This document shows positions 53,591 through 63,500 of a stretch of 64,000 bases of DNA, piece after piece (the stretch's first letter is position 1; each line of letters opens with the position of its first letter). Under the pieces are notes generated by a model that was given only the letters and a program-made list of their open reading frames with translations, was not told the origin of the DNA and did no database searches. The DNA comes from Saprospiraceae bacterium (lineage in GTDB: Bacteria > Bacteroidota > Bacteroidia > Chitinophagales > Saprospiraceae): positions 62,001-126,000 of the forward strand of contig JAHDCU010000006.1 of assembly GCA_020629715.1 (NCBI GenBank). Reading direction: 5' to 3'. The translations under genes were made by a program, and so were the position numbers.

Positions 53591-54631
53591 ATGAAAAAAC
53601 TATACAACAGAGTCAGTAAAGAGCTGCTCAAAAAACAACTAGAAGAAAGTACTACTCCACGTACTACCCTAAGCTTTTATCAGTATGCTCATATTGATGA
53701 TCCTCAGGATTTCAGAAATCACTTCTATAGAATTTTGGAAGATATAGGAGTCTTCGGTCGGATTTATATAGCCAAAGAAGGAGTTAATGGTCAGATATCT
53801 TTACCAACAGAGAATTTGGATACGCTACGAGAAGTAATGAATGAAATTGAGTTTCTAAAAGATATTAGACTCAATATTGCTATTGAAGATGATGGAAAGT
53901 CTTTCTACAAACTCAAAATCAAAGTAAGACACAAGATCGTAGCTGATGGACTTGACGATGATAGTTTTGATGTGACGGACCGTGGGGAGCATCTTTCACC
54001 AGAACGATTTAATGAATTAGCAGATGATCCGAATACAGTGATCGTTGATATGCGAAACCATTACGAGAGTGAGGTAGGTCATTTTCAAGGGGCATTGACT
54101 CCTGATGTGGAGACTTTTAGAGAGTCACTACCAATCGTGGAAGATATGATCGCAGATAAAAAAGACCAAAACTTGGTTATGTATTGCACAGGAGGCATTC
54201 GCTGTGAAAAAGCTAGTGCATACTTCAAGCATAAAGGCTTTAAAAAAGTACATCAGCTAGAGGGTGGGATCATAGAATACGCCCGTCAAGTGGAAGCTAG
54301 AGGATTAGAGAATAAATTCATTGGTAAAAACTTCGTTTTTGATGAACGAATGGGAGAGCGCATCTCTCCAGATATCATATCCTATTGTCACCAATGTGGT
54401 AAACCCTGTGATGACCATACCAATTGTGCCAATGACGCTTGTCACATTCTTTTTATTCAGTGCCCTTCTTGTGCTGAAAAAAACAATAATTGTTGTTCAG
54501 ATAAGTGCAAGCATTTTCATGCTTTACCGGCTGAAGAACAAGCCTTGCGAAAAGGTACAGAAGAATTCAATGGTACAAAGTTTGGAAAAGGAAGGTATAA
54601 GGCGCATCGTAAGGATCATGTACTTGACTAA
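53591..54631 (+). CDS. trhO: tRNA uridine-34 hydroxylase (rhodanese-related)
   Basis: 346 residues. The N-terminal acylphosphatase-like domain has FGRIYIAKEGVNGQISLP, the central rhodanese domain has VIVDMRNHYESEVGHFQGAL and the active loop MYCTGGIRCEKASAYF, and a Cys-rich C-terminal tail (CHQCGKPCDDHTNCANDACH, CPSCAEKNNNCCSDKCKHF) may bind zinc. TrhO hydroxylates uridine at the tRNA wobble position, a step towards 5-methoxyuridine-type modifications. Length and domain order match the YceA/YbfQ family. Confidence 0.94.
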   Translation: MKKLYNRVSKELLKKQLEESTTPRTTLSFYQYAHIDDPQDFRNHFYRILEDIGVFGRIYIAKEGVNGQISLPTENLDTLREVMNEIEFLKDIRLNIAIEDDGKSFYKLKIKVRHKIVADGLDDDSFDVTDRGEHLSPERFNELADDPNTVIVDMRNHYESEVGHFQGALTPDVETFRESLPIVEDMIADKKDQNLVMYCTGGIRCEKASAYFKHKGFKKVHQLEGGIIEYARQVEARGLENKFIGKNFVFDERMGERISPDIISYCHQCGKPCDDHTNCANDACHILFIQCPSCAEKNNNCCSDKCKHFHALPAEEQALRKGTEEFNGTKFGKGRYKAHRKDHVLD

Positions 54632-54680
54632 CTTAATTCAGCATACTATTTGTTAACTTAATGCTAGGATAAATAGAACT

Positions 54681-57600
54681 ATGAGGTATTTTTTTGGATT
54701 TCTGATGTTGTTATGTTATATAGCTGGATTTTCTCAATTAGAATCTAAGTACTCTTTTCAGGATGTAGATACTCCTGATTGGGTACAGCTGATGTATGCT
54801 GATGACGCTGATCCGGGAGCCGTAATAAATGCATATGAAAAATATTACCGTGATAACAAGTTCGTCAAAAATAGCCATACGCAGTACTATAAGCGATGGC
54901 TCAGGTCTATAGCAAGAGAGCTTGATATAAGACCTGAGACGGATAAAGCATATCTTAAAAAATCAAATGAGCTGCGAACTCAGAGATCAAGTGCTCAGTG
55001 GGAAAGCATTGGTCCATATGACTGGGATCATGAAGCCGCAGGTTTAAGTTATGCTCCTGGAAATGCACATGTGTATACCGTAGAAATGGCACCATCGAAT
55101 AATGATGTAATGTATGCTGGCACGGCTACTTGCGGTATATGGAAAAGTACAGATCACGGGGTGACATGGAATTCATTGACCGATGATCTTTTATATAATG
55201 GTCTTACTGCCATAGAGATCAGTCCAACAGACTCAGAAGTTCTATATGCTGAAATGTTTGGCTCTGTATATAAGTCTACAGATGGAGGAGCTACCTTTAA
55301 TCCTACTGGAGATGCTGCCTTTCAGTCAATTAGCATGAATGTAAAAGATATAGTTGCCCTCCCGGGAAGTGCTAATGCGGTATTTTTATGTTCTGATGAA
55401 GGCTTATATAGAACTACTAATGGTGGCACATCATGGATTCAAGAAATTGCGGGTGATTTTTTAGAATTAGAATTCCATCCTACTAATAATGCTATTGTCT
55501 ACGCTACAAACGTATCAGGTGATGCAACCCAATTTTGGAGATCGACCGATGGTGGACTTAACTGGACACAACAGACTAGCGGATGGCCAGTACCTCCAAG
55601 TGGTGATGAGCAAAAAAGAACAGAAATTGCAGTAAGTCCTGATATGCCAAACCGAATCGTTGCACTTTGTACAGGTGCTGCAAATGGCGGTTCAGGTCTT
55701 TATGGTATATATGTGAGTGAAGATCAAGGTCAGACATGGACCTTTCAGTGCTGTGGTCCACAACCAAGCGGTCCTGCTAGTGCTACCAATATGAATCTGA
55801 TGGGTTGGAGTGATGAAGGATTGGATGATGGTGGTCAATATTATTATGATCTTGCCTTAGATATAAGTCCAACAAATGGTGATAGTATTTTTGTAGCAGG
55901 TGTCAATCTTTGGGTTTCTGCTGATGGAGGACAGACATTTACTTGTCCTGCAAAATGGAGTCACTCGAGTAAACCTAATTATGTACATGCTGATATTCAC
56001 GATGTGCATTACTACGACTCTCAAAATCTATGGGTATGTGGTGATGGCGGTATCTTTCATAGCACAGATGGAGGAGCGAATTTCACTCGAAGAAATGTAG
56101 GTATTGCAGGCACTGATTTTTGGGGATTTGGAATGGGTCATTGGTTTGGTGATGTCATGCTTGGTGGTGCTTATCACAATGGAACATTACTTAAAGAGGA
56201 AGACACATATAACAATGGCTGGCTATGTACTGATGGGGGTGACGGTACGTTGGGTTTTGTTAATTATGGTCTGGATAGACAGGTATACAGTTGGTTCAAT
56301 ATCAAAGAACTGCAATCAGATAGGACTATTGCTCCCGTTACAAGAGGCTTTGATTTCAAACCAAATAATACATATATAACAGGAAGATCTAGTGATCTAA
56401 TTGTACATCCACAATACTATACTACATGGTATTCTGGTGCTGGCACTCAACTGGTAAAAACAGAGGATAATGGATACTCATATGATGTGGTACATGACTT
56501 TGGAGTGGACGTAGCCGCGATGGATATTTCATGGTCTGATCCCAATACGATGTATGTAACTACTTTCCCTGATTGGTGGGATACGAAGACGATATTTAGG
56601 ACAACCGATGGAGGCGAAAGCTGGACTGAAATAACACCACCAAACTCTCTACTAAATGGAGATACATGGATACCTTACGATATTGTGGTGAGCGAACAAG
56701 ATCCTCAAAAACTATGGATCGTACGTACCTCTATGTATAGTAGCTCCAACTTAGATGGACGTATGGTTTTCGAATCTACTAATGGGGGTGACACATGGGT
56801 CAATATCACAGGATCTGGTTTGGATGGCGAGACGGCTACATGTATTCAGTTACAAAAAGGAACAGATGATGGACTATACATCGGTACTAGACGTACAGTT
56901 TATTACAAAAGTGACTCAGAGTCTGATTGGCAATTATACAATGCAGGTCTTCCTGTAAGTACCTCATCTACTCGTATAGAAATGTACTACAGAAAAGGAC
57001 TTGTACGTACAGGAACAAATCGATCTGTATGGGAAATAGATTTTTATGAATCAAGTACTCCTGTTGCTTACCCTTCGGTAAATGAAAATAAAACGGCATG
57101 TGCCGGGGATACTTTTTATTTCGTAGATCATTCCATTTTGAATGAAAATGGAGTCAGTTGGAATTGGTCTTTCCCTGGTGGCAACCCGAGTACATCCACT
57201 GAAAGAGCACCAAAAGTAGTATATGATGAAGCTGGAGTTTTTGACGTAAGTCTAACTGTATCAGATGAAAATGGAACAGATACGAAGTTGGTTGAAAGTA
57301 TGATACAAGTCAATCAATCATGTGGAGTAGATACTATTCCTGGAAACTGCTTGTATGCTAATGGAACGACCGGTCATGCAATTGTTGAAGATTTTGATCT
57401 CCCTAGTGAAGAGTCCATTACCGTGACAGCTTGGATCAAACTTAATAGCAATCAACCTGATTATGCAGCCGTCTTCATGAATGACGGCGATGCTGCAGGA
57501 CTCAACTTTAGAGAAGGGAATAATACACTTGCATATCATTGGCCTGGCGGATCATGGTCGTGGGATAGCAACCTTGAAGTTCCGATTGGCGAATGGACAC

Positions 57601-59135
57601 ATGTTGCGCTAGTTGCAGACGAGACGTCAGTAACCTTATACATGAATGGAGTTGGTGTTACTCATAATACGAATATCAACCCTGTAGATTTCACTAATAT
57701 CCGTATCGGTAGCTACAAAGGCTGGGGTAGTAGAAATATGGATGGTCAGATTGATGAAGTAGCCATATATGATAGAGCCTTATCGCAAAATGAGATTAGA
57801 GAATTGCGACATTTGACTAAGTATCCAGAAGACGATCCAAGTTTGGTCGCATACTATCAATTCAACAATGAATTTCAGATGTTAGATGTCATCGGAGACC
57901 GAATCGGTTCTTTAAGTGGTACCGCAATATATCAAATATCGTCAGCTCCAGTTGGAGGTGGAGTAAGCGAGCGAAGAACAATTACCAATGGAGGTGCTGA
58001 GGACTTTCAACTTGCAGGTCTGATATTAGGATTTCCCCAAAGCGGAACGCTACCAGATGGAGAAGTTGTGGTTTCTCATATTAATGTACCACCAGATGAG
58101 TATCCTGATACTAATCCAGCTTTAGATCAAGGCTACTGGATTGTCAATAATTATGGGATCAATAAAACAATTTCTCAGCTTGATAGTGTCCAATACAATT
58201 CAACAGGTACTATAACCTCAACAATGCTTAACGGTGCTTTATATAACTTTTTTAGCCGTAATGAAAATGGTCATTTGTCTACATGGAATAACCAAAAGTA
58301 TAATGTTATTATTCCCCAAATAGGAGCTAGAGGAACAATTAGAGCTTTAGATGATCCAACGCTCACTCAGTTGGGTCAAATGATTATAACAAGAAGCTCA
58401 TTTCCAAGAGGAACGCCTCAAGTGACCATATCCTACTCTACCAATACACTTAACAACCCCACTGCGGGAGAGAGTATAGAATTATATCTCGAAGGTCAAA
58501 ACCAAGGAATATTACTACCGATTTATAATACAGCATCATTAGCCGATGCTTACGTTCCGCAAGAAGGACATTTTTGCTATCATAGTGATTTAGAAACTGT
58601 TGTTTTTTACGATGGTAGCCAATGGAATGCAATAGAATATACTTCAAGACTTTTCGAGATCAATGAAAATGCAAAGATCCCATCGGTTTATACTACCATT
58701 AGTAATGGTGTTGCACCTAGTGAGGCACTTATAAGTTTAAGGTCAAATGGACAATATATTCAAGTATCTCAATTTAATAATGAGGATATTACAAATATAA
58801 TTTATCCGCATCAGGGGATGATAGTCTATAATACTACAGTTAAAAATCTACAGTATTACAATGGACATCATTGGCAATCATTTTCAAAATCACCAGTAAG
58901 TCAGACAGTAGGAATAACGGTTAATGCAATACCTCAAGGAATTGCAATAGGAGCGAATCAGAAAGATGCTTCATCTGCACTTGAAATAAATGCTAGCGAT
59001 AAAGCACTAAGTCTTCCTATCGCTCATGCTGAAGATATCATCAATCCTCAGGAGGGATTGTTATTCTATGATAATAATTTGCATTCGATACTTATCTATG
59101 ATGGTAAAGTTTGGAATATTCTAAACCCAGAATAA
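54681..59135 (+). CDS. Large exported BNR/Asp-box, PKD and LamG protein
   Basis: 1,484 residues with a signal peptide (FFGFLMLLCYIAGFSQ). About ten Asp-box repeats of the sortilin/BNR type occur at about 155-705 (STDHGVTW, STDGGATF, TTNGGTSW, STDGGLNW, SEDQGQTW, SADGGQTF, STDGGANF, TTDGGESW, STNGGDTW), implying beta-propellers. A PKD domain follows at about 806-877 (VSWNWSFPGGNPS) and a LamG/concanavalin-like domain at about 887-1044 (ITVTAWIKLNSNQPDYAA, GQIDEVAIYDRALSQNEIRE). The C-terminal third has three copies of a PxxGxxxYxxxxxxxxYDGxxW motif at about 1277-1318, 1370-1403 and 1444-1484. No T9SS signal is seen at the end. The role may be surface adhesion or glycan binding. Confidence 0.85.
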   Translation: MRYFFGFLMLLCYIAGFSQLESKYSFQDVDTPDWVQLMYADDADPGAVINAYEKYYRDNKFVKNSHTQYYKRWLRSIARELDIRPETDKAYLKKSNELRTQRSSAQWESIGPYDWDHEAAGLSYAPGNAHVYTVEMAPSNNDVMYAGTATCGIWKSTDHGVTWNSLTDDLLYNGLTAIEISPTDSEVLYAEMFGSVYKSTDGGATFNPTGDAAFQSISMNVKDIVALPGSANAVFLCSDEGLYRTTNGGTSWIQEIAGDFLELEFHPTNNAIVYATNVSGDATQFWRSTDGGLNWTQQTSGWPVPPSGDEQKRTEIAVSPDMPNRIVALCTGAANGGSGLYGIYVSEDQGQTWTFQCCGPQPSGPASATNMNLMGWSDEGLDDGGQYYYDLALDISPTNGDSIFVAGVNLWVSADGGQTFTCPAKWSHSSKPNYVHADIHDVHYYDSQNLWVCGDGGIFHSTDGGANFTRRNVGIAGTDFWGFGMGHWFGDVMLGGAYHNGTLLKEEDTYNNGWLCTDGGDGTLGFVNYGLDRQVYSWFNIKELQSDRTIAPVTRGFDFKPNNTYITGRSSDLIVHPQYYTTWYSGAGTQLVKTEDNGYSYDVVHDFGVDVAAMDISWSDPNTMYVTTFPDWWDTKTIFRTTDGGESWTEITPPNSLLNGDTWIPYDIVVSEQDPQKLWIVRTSMYSSSNLDGRMVFESTNGGDTWVNITGSGLDGETATCIQLQKGTDDGLYIGTRRTVYYKSDSESDWQLYNAGLPVSTSSTRIEMYYRKGLVRTGTNRSVWEIDFYESSTPVAYPSVNENKTACAGDTFYFVDHSILNENGVSWNWSFPGGNPSTSTERAPKVVYDEAGVFDVSLTVSDENGTDTKLVESMIQVNQSCGVDTIPGNCLYANGTTGHAIVEDFDLPSEESITVTAWIKLNSNQPDYAAVFMNDGDAAGLNFREGNNTLAYHWPGGSWSWDSNLEVPIGEWTHVALVADETSVTLYMNGVGVTHNTNINPVDFTNIRIGSYKGWGSRNMDGQIDEVAIYDRALSQNEIRELRHLTKYPEDDPSLVAYYQFNNEFQMLDVIGDRIGSLSGTAIYQISSAPVGGGVSERRTITNGGAEDFQLAGLILGFPQSGTLPDGEVVVSHINVPPDEYPDTNPALDQGYWIVNNYGINKTISQLDSVQYNSTGTITSTMLNGALYNFFSRNENGHLSTWNNQKYNVIIPQIGARGTIRALDDPTLTQLGQMIITRSSFPRGTPQVTISYSTNTLNNPTAGESIELYLEGQNQGILLPIYNTASLADAYVPQEGHFCYHSDLETVVFYDGSQWNAIEYTSRLFEINENAKIPSVYTTISNGVAPSEALISLRSNGQYIQVSQFNNEDITNIIYPHQGMIVYNTTVKNLQYYNGHHWQSFSKSPVSQTVGITVNAIPQGIAIGANQKDASSALEINASDKALSLPIAHAEDIINPQEGLLFYDNNLHSILIYDGKVWNILNPE

Positions 59136-59141
59136 GGTACT

Positions 59142-60419
59142 ATGAAACATATTATTCATGTTTGTTTTACATTTTTCGTTATATCGTTGACTGCACAGGA
59201 TACCTTTATTCACTGTGGATCACTTTTTACTGCAGAGAATAAAGAATTACAGTCTCGTAAAACTATTATTGTCTCCGATAATAAAATCAAAGATATCCGA
59301 AATGGATATTTGACTCCAGAAAATGGAGAAACCATTATCAATCTTACTCAACATACTGTGATGCCAGGTTTCATGGATATGCACGTGCATATTGAGCATG
59401 AGAGTAATCCTAAAAGATATGAACAACGCTTTCGCGAAAATGAGGCGGACCGAGCATTGAAAGCTACTCAATACTGCGAACGTACACTGATGGCTGGTTT
59501 TACCACGGTACGTGATCTAGGAGGATCTGGTGTTAATGTCTCTTTACAAAAAGCAATTAATCGAGGGTTCGTAGTGGGTCCAAGAATCTATACTGCCGAG
59601 AAATCGCTGGCAACAACAGGTGGTCATGCCGATCCTTCGAATGGAGTACGTAAAGATCTGATGGGGGATCCAGGTCCAAAGGAAGGTGTGATCAATAGTA
59701 TCGATGATGCGAAAAAAGCGGTACGTCAGCGTTATAAAAATGGTGCTGATTGTATCAAAATCACAGCTACAGGAGGTGTATTGAGTGTTGCTAAAGATGG
59801 TCAAGGACCTCAATTTACGATTGAGGAAGTCAAGGCTGTCGTCGATGCAGCTAATGACTATGGGTTTGTCACAGCAGCTCATGCTCATGGAGCAGAGGGT
59901 ATGAAACGAGCAATACTTGGAGGTATCCACAGTATAGAGCATGGTACATTGATGAATGATGAGGTGATGGGTCTCATGAAAGAACACGGCACCTATCTAG
60001 TGCCGACGATCATGGCAGGAAAATTTGCCGCAGCAAAAGCTGAAATACCAGGATATTTTCCAGAAATGGTTGCAAAAAAGGCTAGAGAGATTGGTCCTCA
60101 AATTCAAAATACTTTTGCCAAAGCATACAGGGCAGGGGTGAAAATCGCATTTGGTACAGACTCCGGAGTATCTGCTCATGGTCAGAATGCCAAAGAGTTC
60201 CAATATATGGTGGAGGCAGGAATGCCACCAGCAGAAGCACTGTTAAGTGCCACTAAAGCGGCATCAGAACTGATGAGAATTGATGATATACTTGGCTCGA
60301 TTTCGAAAGGAAAGTTTGCAGATATAATAGGGGTCAGGGGTAATCCTTTAGAGGATATCAGATTGCTTCAGGATATTGATTTTGTGATGAAAGCTGGTAT
60401 TGTATATAAAAAGCTTTGA
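59142..60419 (+). CDS. Exported metal-dependent amidohydrolase (imidazolonepropionase-like / Xaa-Pro dipeptidase type)
   Basis: 425 residues with a signal peptide (IIHVCFTFFVISLTAQ). The amidohydrolase TIM-barrel motifs are all present: His81 and His83 in GFMDMHVHIEHE, the lysine segment CIKITATGG (the usual carbamylated Lys position), AAHAHGAEG, SIEHGTL and the Asp of FGTDSGV. The C-terminal end GKFADIIGVRGNPLEDI matches the family. Members hydrolyse amides or dipeptides. It begins 6 bases after the large BNR protein, so the two are probably co-transcribed, and it fits the peptide-scavenging genes in this region. Confidence 0.92.
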   Translation: MKHIIHVCFTFFVISLTAQDTFIHCGSLFTAENKELQSRKTIIVSDNKIKDIRNGYLTPENGETIINLTQHTVMPGFMDMHVHIEHESNPKRYEQRFRENEADRALKATQYCERTLMAGFTTVRDLGGSGVNVSLQKAINRGFVVGPRIYTAEKSLATTGGHADPSNGVRKDLMGDPGPKEGVINSIDDAKKAVRQRYKNGADCIKITATGGVLSVAKDGQGPQFTIEEVKAVVDAANDYGFVTAAHAHGAEGMKRAILGGIHSIEHGTLMNDEVMGLMKEHGTYLVPTIMAGKFAAAKAEIPGYFPEMVAKKAREIGPQIQNTFAKAYRAGVKIAFGTDSGVSAHGQNAKEFQYMVEAGMPPAEALLSATKAASELMRIDDILGSISKGKFADIIGVRGNPLEDIRLLQDIDFVMKAGIVYKKL

Positions 60420-60483
60420 AACTATTTCTCTAAAATAGCGATTAGTTTCTATAAGTAAAATGGATTCGACTCTGTCTAATTAC

Positions 60484-60515
60484 GAAGGTTTTTAACCGAT
60501 AAGGGAAAACCCTTC
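60484..60515 (+). terminator. Probable terminator after the amidohydrolase gene
   Basis: A 10-bp stem with one G-U pair (60484-60493 with 60506-60515) and a 12-base loop, followed by ATTTT. It lies 65 bases past the stop of the preceding gene and about 60 bases before the M36 start. Confidence 0.5.
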
Positions 60516-60577
60516 ATTTTAAATGTTAAAGAATCGTATTTTCAGGTGACATTAATTATTTGAAAATAGTCTTAGAA

Positions 60578-63500
60578 ATGGTCAGAATACAAAAAAGCAT
60601 TACTCTGTTGTTGTTTATGTTTTTATTCCTTCATGTTCATGGTCAAGAATTTGATCATATGGCTATTCTCAAGGATAAGCTTCAAAGCGAAAATCTCAAA
60701 TCTATAGAATATGTAGTTGCTGATGAATATACTTCCAAAGGAATAAAGCATACATATTTTCGCCAAGCGCTAAGCGAGATAGAAATATGGGGTACTGAAA
60801 TGACTGTACACTCATCTCAATACGGGGAGAGAGTATCGCTTAATCAAATTCTGCCTCAGGTTGCTGATATGAAAGCTTCGTCTAAATCCCAAGAGACTTT
60901 TGAAAATCTAATCATAAAGACAGTAGAAAAACGACTTTCTAAAACGATTGAGGAAGATGAATTAATCAAAATTAATGATTCAGAAAAGCAATCAAAGTAT
61001 ACGTTGAGTAGTTATGCTACAAACGAAATAAGTTATAAAGAGGTATGGTTTCCTATCTCTAAAAATGAATTGAGCTTTGCATATCAATTTGCTATCGAGT
61101 ATAAAGAAGATTATGATTACATTGACTATGTCGTTGATGTCGAAAATGGATCAATATTATCAGAGGTATCTTGGGTAGATAGATGTACATTTGAAAAACC
61201 TCATATACATAGCCATACCTGTAACCATGGTTTACATAAGCACGGTAAACCGCAAACAATTCTTCCTAATACATACAATGTATACCCCTGGCCTGTAGAA
61301 AGTCCAAACTTTGGAAGCCGATCGATGGAGACTTCTCCTTGGCTTGATAACACCACGGCATCACCAAACGGATGGCATGAAATAGGTACCAATAACTATA
61401 CAACGACTAGAGGTAATAATGTCGATGCTTACGATGATAGTGATGATAGTAATGGACCTAGTAATGGTGATGCTGATCGTGCCGATGGCGGAGCTACATT
61501 AGATTTCGATTTTCCATTAGATTTATCAGGCAATCCGAGCGATTATAAGGATGCAGCTATCACCAACTTATTTTATTGGAGTAATGTGATCCATGATGTT
61601 TGGTACAATTACGGTTTTGATGAACCTTCAGGAAACTTTCAAGAAGAAAATTATGGTCCAAGTGGTGCAGCTAGTGACTACGTAAGGGCCGAGGCACAAG
61701 ATGGTAGTGGTACATGTAATGCCAATTTTGCAACCCCTGCTGATGGTGCTAATCCTCGTATGCAGATGTATTTGTGTAATGGTCGGGATGGAGATTTTGA
61801 CAATGGAGTAATAGTACATGAGTACGGTCATGGTATTTCCAATAGGCTTACGGGAGGTCCTTCTGCAAGTGGATGTTTGGGTAATGAGGAGCAGATGGGA
61901 GAAGGTTGGTCTGACTATTTTGGTACAGTCATGACCATAGAGTCAGGTGATCAAGGATCTGATGCTAGACCTATGGGAACTTGGTTAGTGGGTCAAGGCG
62001 CCAATGATGGAGGTATTAGGCCTTTCCCATATAGTACAGATATGAGTGTCAATCCCATGACCTATGCGACTATCGGAAGCGGTGTATCTATTCCTCATGG
62101 AGTAGGATCTGTTTGGTGTACCATGTTATGGGATTTGACTTGGGCATTGATCGATGAATATGGTTTTGATCCAGATATTTATAATGGTACTGGTGGTAAT
62201 AATATAGCCATGCAGCTGGTCACAGAGGGATTAAAACAGCAGCCTTGTAGTCCAGGCTTTGTAGATGGTCGAGATGGTATATTAGCTGCAGATGAACTGC
62301 TTTATGGTGGGGCATATAAGTGTATCATATGGGAAGCTTTTGCGAGAAGAGGTTTGGGATATAGTGCTTCTCAAGGAAGCTCAGGAAGTGTCACAGATGG
62401 TACTGAAGCATTTGATTTAAGCCCTGACTGTTCTATTCAGTTAGTGAAGACTGCGGATAAAACGAATGCAGCGCCTGGAGATAAGATTACATATACTTTG
62501 ATAGCAACTAATAATACAGGTGATGTACTCAATAATGTAGTTGTCTCGGATGATATACCTGTTAATACAACATTTGATAGTGCTTTCAATAGCGGTACTA
62601 TTTCAGGATCCACGGTGTCTTGGCCAGCAGTTACGTTAGCAGTTGGAGCATCAGCGCAAGTTTCGTTCACAGTTTCAGTAGATCCATTGACAGAATGTTC
62701 TGTAGAAGATTTTAATGATAATATAGAGTCAGGAACTGGCCTTTGGACGGTACAAAATTCTGGTAGTAGTTCTTGGGTAGTACAGAACACAACATCAAAT
62801 AGTTCATCGCAAGCCTGGTTTGCCAATGATGGAAATTCTCCTGGAGTCGCTGAGTTGATCATCTCAAATACCGTTGGTCTTACGGCAGACTCCGAGCTCA
62901 GCTTTGCCCATTTTTATGATACAGAGGCTACCTGGGATGGAGGAAAGGTATGGATCAGTGACGATGAAGGATCTTCTTGGCAAGACTTGGGTCCATTTAT
63001 GACTTCAAATGGATATAATAGTACCATTTTTAATAGCGCTTCAAATCCGGCATTTTCCGGAAATAGCGGTGGATTTATCAATACTGTTGTAGATCTAAGT
63101 AGCTTTGATGGACAGCTTGTTTTGATCAGATTTGAGATGAATTGTGACCAATCTGTAGGGGGTAACGGTTGGTATATCGATGATATATTGATTAATAATC
63201 TTGCGATATATATACCTAATATTGCGGAGGTTACCGATGGAAACATCACGTCTAATGCTAGATTGAATCAACCTACTAAAATCGAGAACCCTAGCAACTT
63301 GTCTGTCGTACTAAATAAAACTGATATAAGTTGTTTTAATGAAAATGATGGTACTGCAATGGTTACGGCTAGTAGTGGTTCTGGAAATTACTCTTATAAT
63401 TGGTCTACTGGAGACGTTGCTACAAGTATCACAGGACTTACAGAAGGAAATTATGTAGTTACCGTCTCAGATGGGTTTTGCGATATTGAAAAGGAATTTT

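Noticed and set aside
53120-53594. Frames of 113 (minus) and 73 (plus) residues spanning the gap after ggt
   Set aside because: They run through interspersed repeats and have no coding character; the region is better read as non-coding.
59544-59987. 147-residue minus-strand frame rich in Cys, His and Ser
   Set aside because: Antisense to the well-supported amidohydrolase gene; composition is typical of a shadow frame.
62437-63249. Two minus-strand frames of 141 and 111 residues
   Set aside because: Both are antisense to the M36 peptidase gene, whose plus frame is continuous with clear domains.
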